Positions 13,865-19,473 of a stretch of 19,473 bases of DNA are shown here, piece after piece. This DNA is from an uncultured Verrucomicrobiales bacterium. GTDB lineage: Bacteria > Verrucomicrobiota > Verrucomicrobiia > Verrucomicrobiales > Akkermansiaceae. The stretch's first letter is position 1. Every line of letters begins with the position of its first letter. The notes under the pieces were generated by a model, which was given only the letters and a program-made list of their open reading frames with translations, had not been told where the DNA came from and searched no databases. The stretch spans positions 1-19,473 of the forward strand of contig CALFTQ010000029.1 of assembly GCA_937916135.1 (NCBI GenBank), given 5' to 3'. The position numbers were made by a program, and so were the translations under genes.

Positions 13865-15088
13865 ATGGACACACCTCCCCGTAAATTCGTACCGGAGCCA
13901 TTTGCCTACCATCAGGAAATTGAGCTCACCATAGATAACCTTTCCAACCAGGGCCACGGCGTAGGCCGCGTAGATGGCTGGGTGGTCTTTGTGCCCTACA
14001 CCCTGCCCGGTGAGCGGGTTCGCGCCCGCATCTACCGCAATGAGAAGAACTGCTCCCGGGCCGACCTGGTGGAGGTGCTCATACCCTCCCCGCAGCGGGT
14101 GCAGCCGCTCTGCCCGGTATACGGCTACTGCGGTGGCTGCCAGTACCAGCACCTGGAATACCAGGCCCAGCTGGAGTGGAAAACCGCCCAGGTGGCAGAC
14201 CTGCTGCGGCTGCAGGCAGGGCTGGAGCTCCCGGTGCTGCCGGCCATTGCCTCCCCGCAGATATACGGCTACCGCAGCAAGATAACCCCGCACTTTCACA
14301 AGCCGAAAGACGCCAAAGTGGGCAATATCGGTTTCCTGAGGGTGGATTCCCGCAGCGAGGTGTGTGATGTGAAGCAATGCCCCATTGCCATGGCAGAGCT
14401 GAATGAGGCGCTGCCCGTGGTGCGCAAGGCCGTGCACCAGGCTGCGGCCCAGTACAAGCGCGGAGCCACCCTGCTCATGAGAGTGAGCGAAGGCAGCGTC
14501 ATCACCAACAACAACGCTGTCTGCACGGAGAAAGTAGGCTCCCTCACCTTCAACTTCCTGGCAGGTGACTTCTTCCAGAACAACCCGTACATACTGCCCG
14601 CTTTCACCGACTATGTGGCGCACCAGGCCTGCGCCGAAGGAGCGCGCTACCTGGTGGATGCATACTGCGGCAGCGGCCTCTTCGCCCTCACTCTGGCTCC
14701 GCATTTTGAGAAGGTGCTGGGCGTGGAAGTGAGCGAAACCAGCGCCGACTGGGCGCGAGCCAATGCCCGCAGCAACGGAATTCAGCACGCCAGTTTCCTG
14801 GCCGCCAGTGCAGAAGCCATCTTCGGGCAGGTGGATTTTCCAGCCGAAGAAAGCGCCGTGGTCATCGATCCCCCCCGCAAAGGCTGCGACATGGTCTTCC
14901 TGAACCAGCTCTTCGCCTTCGGGCCAGCTCGCGTGGTATATGTTTCCTGCAACCCCGCCACGCAGATCCGCGACCTGGCCGAGTTTGACAAGGCCGGCTA
15001 CGAGGTGGTGGAAGTGCAACCCTTCGACCTTTTCCCGCAGACCAAACACTTGGAGTGCGTGGTAACCCTCCGCAAAAAGAGAACATGA
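13865..15088 (+). CDS. 23S rRNA (uracil-5-)-methyltransferase, RlmD/TrmA family
   Basis: A SAM-dependent enzyme that makes 5-methyluridine in RNA. The 407 residues show an N-terminal TRAM-like region (IDNLSNQGHGVGRVDGWVVF), four cysteines C83, C89, C92 and C172 in the spacing of the RlmD [4Fe-4S] cluster, the SAM motif VDAYCGSG (264-271), DPPRKG (335-340), the nucleophile C362 in VSCNP, and E397 in KHLEC as probable general base. These make an active m5U methyltransferase of the RlmD/RlmCD type likely; which 23S (or tRNA) uridine is modified cannot be told. It follows the lipoprotein by 10 bases and overlaps the next gene by four (ATGA at 15085-15088). Confidence 0.92.
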   Translation: MDTPPRKFVPEPFAYHQEIELTIDNLSNQGHGVGRVDGWVVFVPYTLPGERVRARIYRNEKNCSRADLVEVLIPSPQRVQPLCPVYGYCGGCQYQHLEYQAQLEWKTAQVADLLRLQAGLELPVLPAIASPQIYGYRSKITPHFHKPKDAKVGNIGFLRVDSRSEVCDVKQCPIAMAELNEALPVVRKAVHQAAAQYKRGATLLMRVSEGSVITNNNAVCTEKVGSLTFNFLAGDFFQNNPYILPAFTDYVAHQACAEGARYLVDAYCGSGLFALTLAPHFEKVLGVEVSETSADWARANARSNGIQHASFLAASAEAIFGQVDFPAEESAVVIDPPRKGCDMVFLNQLFAFGPARVVYVSCNPATQIRDLAEFDKAGYEVVEVQPFDLFPQTKHLECVVTLRKKRT

Positions 15089-15471
15089 GCGCCCCTTCCA
15101 CCAGACTCAGCCGCAGCGCAGAGGACTACCTCGAAGCCATCGGTCACCTGTGCCGTGAGAATGGCAGAGCCCAGGTGAGCGATGTGGCCACCATGCTCAA
15201 AGTCAAGAAACCCAGTGTAACCGCCGCCGTGCATCAGTTGGCGGAGGAAGGCCTCATCACCTATCGCCGCTATGCTCCCATTGAACTGACGGAGAAAGGC
15301 AGGCAGTATGCAGAGCGAGTCATTCGCTCACATGCCATCCTGCAACGCTTTCTGGTCGAAATCGCGGGGCTCTCCCCGGAGCGAGCCGAAATCGCAGCCT
15401 GCAGCATGGAGCATATCCTCACCTTCGAGGAAATCGATGATATGGGAGCCCGTCTGGAGCAGCACAACTGA
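15085..15471 (+). CDS. DtxR/MntR-family metal-dependent repressor
   Basis: A 128-residue regulator with an N-terminal winged helix (EDYLEAIGHLCRENGRAQVSDVA, then KKPSVTAAVHQLAEEGLI) and a helical dimerisation/metal domain; the SH3-like third domain of DtxR is absent, as in MntR. Candidate metal ligands are D14, E17, H83, C106, E109 and H110. The D/E/H set resembles Mn-sensing MntR, while Cys at the first position of CxxEH resembles iron-sensing DtxR/IdeR. Family members normally repress metal uptake genes, but none is nearby; instead the gene is coupled to the rRNA methyltransferase by an ATGA overlap. An in-frame start further upstream (15055) would lie inside that gene and is less likely. 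Confidence 0.88.
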   Translation: MSAPSTRLSRSAEDYLEAIGHLCRENGRAQVSDVATMLKVKKPSVTAAVHQLAEEGLITYRRYAPIELTEKGRQYAERVIRSHAILQRFLVEIAGLSPERAEIAACSMEHILTFEEIDDMGARLEQHN

Positions 15472-15523
15472 ATAGCAGAGGATTTGAACAACACCCCCTG
15501 AAAAAGCATCTGAATTTCCTGAT

Positions 15524-16258
15524 ATGAACGAGCGAAAACTCAGCGTCACCCATGCACTCATCATCATCAACGCAGTGGTATTCTTCGTGGGCATCATGGT
15601 GCAGCGCGAAGCCCTGCTGGGCATCTCCTTCCCCCAGGCGCCCAAAACATCGGTCTTTGAAATCACCTGCGCCTACTCCTGGTTCACCTGCTTTCTGGAA
15701 GGGCAGCTCTGGCGGCTGATTACCTACCAGTTTGTGCACGCCAATTTCGGGCATATTCTTTTCAACATGTGGGCGCTGTATTTCTTCGGCCCCGCAGTGG
15801 AACAGGCCATGGGGCCACGGCGTTTTCTGGCATACTACCTGGCCTGCGGTGTGGCAGGGGCGCTTTTCTCCTCGCTGCTCGCGGGAATGAACCTGTACAC
15901 CCCCCTGCCCGAAGTACCGCAAAATGAACTCATCTGCAACCAGCTTGCAGCGTTTGCGGGGTATGAGGGCCACGTGCGCTGCTGGGAGATGATCCCGCTC
16001 GTGGGGGCATCTGCCTCCATATACGGCGTCATGGTAGCCTGCGCCTTCATGTACCCGGACGTGATGATCTCACTCATCTTCCCGCCGGTCACGCTGCGGC
16101 TGCGCACTTTTGCGCTCATCATCATCGGCATTGCCAGTGCCACCATCCTATTCAACCTCAGTAATGCCGGAGGCGAAGCCGGCCACCTGGGCGGCATCAT
16201 TATGGGTGCACTCATCATGCTGGCGTGGAAATACCGCATTCTGAACCGATTCCGCTGA
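15524..16258 (+). CDS. Rhomboid-family intramembrane serine protease
   Basis: A 244-residue polytopic membrane protein that would cleave transmembrane substrates. QLWRLITYQFVHANFGHILFNMW contains the conserved H77 and N81; the catalytic serine is S163 in VGASASIYG, and the catalytic histidine is H221 in AGHLGG. About six membrane segments can be placed. The GASAS sequence replaces the common GASG, and an extra-long, Cys-containing segment (residues ~121-158) precedes the catalytic serine. No Shine-Dalgarno is obvious, and 52 bases separate it from the regulator upstream. The HAD gene begins seven bases after its stop. Substrate unknown. Confidence 0.9.
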   Translation: MNERKLSVTHALIIINAVVFFVGIMVQREALLGISFPQAPKTSVFEITCAYSWFTCFLEGQLWRLITYQFVHANFGHILFNMWALYFFGPAVEQAMGPRRFLAYYLACGVAGALFSSLLAGMNLYTPLPEVPQNELICNQLAAFAGYEGHVRCWEMIPLVGASASIYGVMVACAFMYPDVMISLIFPPVTLRLRTFALIIIGIASATILFNLSNAGGEAGHLGGIIMGALIMLAWKYRILNRFR

Positions 16259-16265
16259 TTATACC

Positions 16266-16946
16266 ATGATCGCGCTCTTTGATATGGATGGCACCCTGTT
16301 TGCCGGCGATTCCCAACTGCGCTTTGCCCGCTGGATTCTGCGGCGACATGGCTGGCGGCGGCTCTACCTGTTCTGGCTGCTGCCCATGGGGGTGCTGCGC
16401 GCGCTGCACCTCATCAACACCCAGACCATGAAACGCGCCTTCCTGGCCTACGCCTGGCGCATGAAACGCAGCCGGCTCGAGGCGGAATGCGCACAATTTG
16501 TGCAGCAGGAAATCCTGCACTGCCTCTACCCCCCGGTGGTGGAACGCCTGCGCGCCCACAAGGCTGCCGGTGATACCACCGTGCTCTGCTCAGCCTCGCC
16601 CGACTGGTGGACCCGCCTGGTGGGGCATTCGCTGGGCTTTACCCACACCATCGGCACCCCCACCGCACTGGCTGACCGAGTGGAGCTGATGCCCGCCATC
16701 CCCGCCCCCGGCAACAACAAAGGTGCCAACAAACTCATCCGCCTGGCCGCCATCGGCATCACCCAGGCCGATATCGGCTACACCGACAGCGCAGCCGACC
16801 TCCCCATGCTCTCCATCTGCGACAAAGCAGTGCTGGTCAACCCGAAAAGCAGCTTTGCAAAGCAGGTTCCCGGAGCAGAAATACTCACCCCGCCCAAGGG
16901 GATACGGCCGCTGCCCTTCACGCTGGGTTGCCTGCTCGGCATCTGA
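16266..16946 (+). CDS. HAD-IB family phosphatase
   Basis: A 226-residue HAD phosphohydrolase. Motif I is DMDGT (D6 nucleophile, D8 acid/base), motif II is S109 in LCSASP, motif III is probably K156 in NKGANK, and motif IV is YTDSAADLPML (D174, D178). A helical cap with hydrophobic and Arg-rich sequence (YLFWLLPMGVLRAL) lies between motifs I and II. This is the HAD-IB subfamily related to phosphoserine phosphatase (SerB) and small lipid-phosphate phosphatases; the substrate is not set by the sequence, and the hydrophobic cap makes a lipid-linked substrate conceivable. Probably co-transcribed with the rhomboid gene. It converges on the kinase gene with only seven bases between the two stops and no visible terminator. 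Confidence 0.88.
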   Translation: MIALFDMDGTLFAGDSQLRFARWILRRHGWRRLYLFWLLPMGVLRALHLINTQTMKRAFLAYAWRMKRSRLEAECAQFVQQEILHCLYPPVVERLRAHKAAGDTTVLCSASPDWWTRLVGHSLGFTHTIGTPTALADRVELMPAIPAPGNNKGANKLIRLAAIGITQADIGYTDSAADLPMLSICDKAVLVNPKSSFAKQVPGAEILTPPKGIRPLPFTLGCLLGI

Positions 16947-16953
16947 GTCACCC

Positions 16954-18945
16954 TTATTTTCCCAGGCGGAGTTTCCAATCCCGCATCACAATGGCAAATG
17001 GCTCCTTGCTTTCGGCATCCTCCGCGTAGGGGTTCTCACGGATAGCCCCATCAAAATCGCCGCTGAGAATCAACGCCACGCAGTAAAACTCTTTGGGGAG
17101 TTTCTCCGTGTCGCCCAGGCCGGCGGCTGCGGTCCGCAAATCAACCGGTGACATTCCGGAGCTCACATTGCGCCCTTTGTTCCGCAGAGTGTCATGAATA
17201 ACGCGCATAATGGCCGAGGCCTCAGACATCACGCTCAATTCCATCTTTTCCTGATGGCTCAATTTCAGCTGCTGCGCAACCTCTACCTGAGAAACGGCCG
17301 CATCATACTGGCCGGTACGGAAAAGCTCCTTTACACTTTCCAACTTAATGCGGGCAGCCCGGCGGGAAGCAGCACCGCGGTACTCCTCCACCTGGGATTT
17401 CAAAGTGCCAGCTTCTGCCGCAGCAAGCGTTTCCAGCACCTGGGAAATCATCTCCTCTGCCTGCGCCGCCTCGCCGGTATGGACATAATGATCTGCTACC
17501 AGAATCTGCACTGCAGCTTTAAGCAGCGGGGAGTCAAAAGCCACGGCCATCTCCCTGGCCAAGGCTGCATCTTGCCGCAAGGCTGCCACCAGGGCAAGCA
17601 TCTGCTCAAATGACGCCCGCCCCGATGGCGCCACCCTATCCTCTCGGGCAGCGACCTCGGCAAAGCGCTTATAACCATTCGCCGTAGACTTGCCTTCGAG
17701 CGCATCCAAGGCCGTGCGCACTAGCGTTGCCGCCGCGGCCACTGCCGGTTCTGCTTCCGGGTGGGTCAGCGTTGCCAGAGCCTCAGCCGCCTTGTCTTTG
17801 TCTCCATTCTTCAACTGGGCTTCTGCCTCCAGATAGGCCGCCCGTTCCGGCCACTGCAGCGTATCAGCATTCAACGCTTCCTGCACCGTAGCAGCCGGCG
17901 TCAGCAGCGCCACAATAAAAGCACCCAGAGCCCCCAAAGCCACACTGGCCACGGCTCCGGCAGCTATATACACTTTCTGACGGCGCCGGCGTTTCTGAAT
18001 TTCAGGGTCAGCAGCATCAATCAGCTTCTGCTGCACCTTCACTATCTTTTCCAGCAACTCATCATAATTCGCAGGGCGATCTGCAGGTGCAAATGCCGTC
18101 ATGCAATCCACCAGACGGCACAAATCAGAGTCCAGCTCCGGGACCAGGTGTTCGAGAGAGGCCAGCGTTTTCTTTGACACCAGCATATCTGCCACCGTCT
18201 GCGGGTCATCCGGCAACTTATCAACCCCGGTCAGCAGATTGCGCAGCGTCATCCCCAGGGCATAGATATCGGTCTGCACGCTTTCCTCCTCGCGGCGCAG
18301 AGTCTCCGGTGGCACGTAATACGGAGTCGCCCAGATGATTTCATCCTCGTCCACCCCGCTCTTCACATCCTGTGAAAGGCCGAAGTCCAGCACTTTGGCG
18401 TGGCCATCTGCGGCGATGAGCACGTTGCCCGGCTTCATATCCCGGTGCAGAATACCGGCCTGGCTCGCGGCACGGAGCCCAAGCGCCACCTGGCGTATAA
18501 TCTCAATAGCCTGCAGCGGCGGCAACGCCCCCTGCTCTGCCACAATCAACTCCAGGTTCCGGCCTTCCACCAGCTCCATGGAAATGAAAAACTGGCCCCG
18601 GGCCCAACCAGCAGAATACACAGCCACCACATTCTCATGGCGCACCTTCGCCATAAGCGCACACTCATTCTCAAAACCGGCAATGCGTTCCGGTGCATCG
18701 CGGTAGGTATCATTCAACACCTTGATAGCCAGCGAGCGGCTCAAAACCAGATCGCGAGCCTGAAACACCACACTCATGCCCCCAATTCCCAGCACCGACT
18801 CCACCTTGTAATTCGCCAGCATGGTGTGCACGTGAGCCAGGCGCCCACACTGCGGGCACCGGATTTCTGCGAAAAAACCGAGCAGGGAAACATCCTGCTG
18901 CATACCACATTGGGAGCAGGACCAGAGTTCAGGCTGTGTGCTCAT
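16954..18945 (-). CDS. Membrane Ser/Thr protein kinase with N-terminal zinc ribbon
   Basis: A 663-residue Hanks-type kinase. Residues 10-33 form a zinc ribbon (C10, C13, C30, C33). The kinase domain spans ~46-305 with GIGGMSVV (53-60), K75 in AIKVL, E94, HRDMKPGN (D169, N174), DFG (187-189), PPE (212-214) and D226, so it should be active. A basic stretch (KRRRRQK) precedes one membrane helix (~326-348). The C-terminal ~310 residues are Ala/Glu-rich helices resembling TPR repeats and would lie outside the membrane, possibly as sensor or docking domain. The zinc ribbon directly in front of the kinase is a less common layout. No phosphatase or FHA gene is adjacent. No Shine-Dalgarno is evident; the start follows from the ribbon. 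Confidence 0.92.
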   Translation of the reverse strand: MSTQPELWSCSQCGMQQDVSLLGFFAEIRCPQCGRLAHVHTMLANYKVESVLGIGGMSVVFQARDLVLSRSLAIKVLNDTYRDAPERIAGFENECALMAKVRHENVVAVYSAGWARGQFFISMELVEGRNLELIVAEQGALPPLQAIEIIRQVALGLRAASQAGILHRDMKPGNVLIAADGHAKVLDFGLSQDVKSGVDEDEIIWATPYYVPPETLRREEESVQTDIYALGMTLRNLLTGVDKLPDDPQTVADMLVSKKTLASLEHLVPELDSDLCRLVDCMTAFAPADRPANYDELLEKIVKVQQKLIDAADPEIQKRRRRQKVYIAAGAVASVALGALGAFIVALLTPAATVQEALNADTLQWPERAAYLEAEAQLKNGDKDKAAEALATLTHPEAEPAVAAAATLVRTALDALEGKSTANGYKRFAEVAAREDRVAPSGRASFEQMLALVAALRQDAALAREMAVAFDSPLLKAAVQILVADHYVHTGEAAQAEEMISQVLETLAAAEAGTLKSQVEEYRGAASRRAARIKLESVKELFRTGQYDAAVSQVEVAQQLKLSHQEKMELSVMSEASAIMRVIHDTLRNKGRNVSSGMSPVDLRTAAAGLGDTEKLPKEFYCVALILSGDFDGAIRENPYAEDAESKEPFAIVMRDWKLRLGK

Positions 18946-18975
18946 AACAGAGGTTTCAATACCGGGGGGGCAGAA

Positions 18976-19017
18976 TGAGAAAAGGGGCAGAGGAAGTATT
19001 CACCCTCCCCTGCCCCT
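18976..19017 (-). terminator. Intrinsic terminator of the ROK-like gene
   Basis: On the minus strand AGGGGCAG (19017-19010) pairs with CTGCCCCT (18990-18983), an 8-bp stem extended by two GC pairs after a mismatch, followed by TTTCTC. It lies between the ROK-like stop and the kinase start. Confidence 0.65.
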
Positions 19018-19034
19018 GTAAAGCTCAGCTCTTC

Positions 19035-19473
19035 TTAGCCCAGCTTGGGCAGAGAAGCTGCCGCAACGGCCTGGCCGTGGCGCTTAGTCTTTTCGTCCGG
19101 CACGCAGAGCGTAATGTTGAGCTGCGGGAACTCGCCCTTGAGCACCTCGTTGGCCTTGTCGATGATGAGCTGACCGCCATCGCCCGTGGCCACGCGGCCC
19201 AGGAACAGCAGGTTGCGCACATCGTAGAAATCGGCAAAGTAGGCGATGGTGTAACCGAACTCCACACCGATGGTCTCGTAGATCTTGCGGGCGCGGTCAT
19301 CGCCCTCGGCCATGGCAGCCTGCACCTTCTTAAGCTGCTCCGGGTAGGGCATGGAACCGAACTCGAAACCTGCGCGGGGAGCCAGGCGGGCCACAGCCTG
19401 CTGGGAGAAGTACATGGCACCCACACCCTTGTCCTTGGACCATTCGTCCACGCCGCCATCCTCCTGGTAGTCA
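19035..19473 (-). CDS. Probable ROK-family sugar kinase, C-terminal part (runs off right edge)
   Basis: The frame is open from the right edge to a TAA at 19035-19037, giving about 145 residues of a C-terminal domain. VDEWSKDKGVGAMYFSQQAVARLA, RKIYETIGVEFGYTIAYFADFYDVRNLLFLGRVATGDGG and a closing AAAS segment resemble the C-terminal half of ROK/glucokinase-like proteins, where a conserved Gly-rich LGRV/LGG segment precedes the last helices. The catalytic Asp and ATP-loop region would lie outside the window, so activity and sugar cannot be judged. A terminator follows the stop. The family call is from general resemblance, not from a diagnostic motif. Confidence 0.6.
   Translation of the reverse strand, partial: DYQEDGGVDEWSKDKGVGAMYFSQQAVARLAPRAGFEFGSMPYPEQLKKVQAAMAEGDDRARKIYETIGVEFGYTIAYFADFYDVRNLLFLGRVATGDGGQLIIDKANEVLKGEFPQLNITLCVPDEKTKRHGQAVAAASLPKLG

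Noticed and set aside
16947..16953. Bidirectional terminator between the converging HAD and kinase genes
   Set aside because: The gap is seven bases and I see no stem-loop with a U-run in or beside it.

Overview
This is a moderately GC-rich, gene-dense chromosomal window with compact operons. Its gene content suggests Verrucomicrobiota, probably an Akkermansia-like lineage. The main pointers are an oversized GreA-type factor resembling the long GreA of PVC-group bacteria, a large RHS protein with a cysteine-rich N-terminal region, and weak or absent Shine-Dalgarno sites. This placement is an inference; there is no rRNA in the window to confirm it.

Layout. (1) 1-2968, minus: the N-terminal ~989 codons of an RHS/YD-repeat protein that runs off the left edge. 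(2) 2969-3438: an intergenic region with the RHS promoter and 5' hairpin, an AT-rich stretch, a REPIN-like double palindrome and the ilvA promoter. (3) 3439-6516, plus: a tight operon of ilvA, a Maf pyrophosphatase and a DegT-like PLP enzyme. (4) 6619-8747, plus: an exported 17-unit ankyrin-repeat protein, translationally coupled to a small TRL-family protein. (5) 8867-10816, plus: a GreA-domain elongation factor with a very long N-terminal extension. (6) 10877-12893, minus: rpsT, then a zinc-ribbon miniprotein overlapping folP, then a LemA-like protein. (7) 13066-16946, plus: a coiled-coil lipoprotein, an RlmD/TrmA-type uracil methyltransferase, a DtxR/MntR-type regulator, a rhomboid protease and a HAD-IB phosphatase. 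(8) 16954-18945, minus: a membrane Ser/Thr kinase with a zinc ribbon. (9) 19035-19473, minus: the C-terminal part of a probable ROK-family sugar kinase that runs off the right edge.

Most of the window is housekeeping: isoleucine and folate synthesis, nucleotide-pool cleaning, ribosome and rRNA maturation, and transcription elongation. The less ordinary parts are the RHS gene with its REPIN-bearing upstream region, the ankyrin/TRL pair, the long GreA fusion, a regulator with a mixed metal-ligand set, and several promoters whose -10 box lies so close to the start codon that leaderless mRNAs are predicted. I found no tRNA, rRNA, CRISPR array, insertion sequence or phage gene. I did not find a clearly new multi-gene system; the ankyrin/TRL pair and the long GreA are the best candidates for follow-up.
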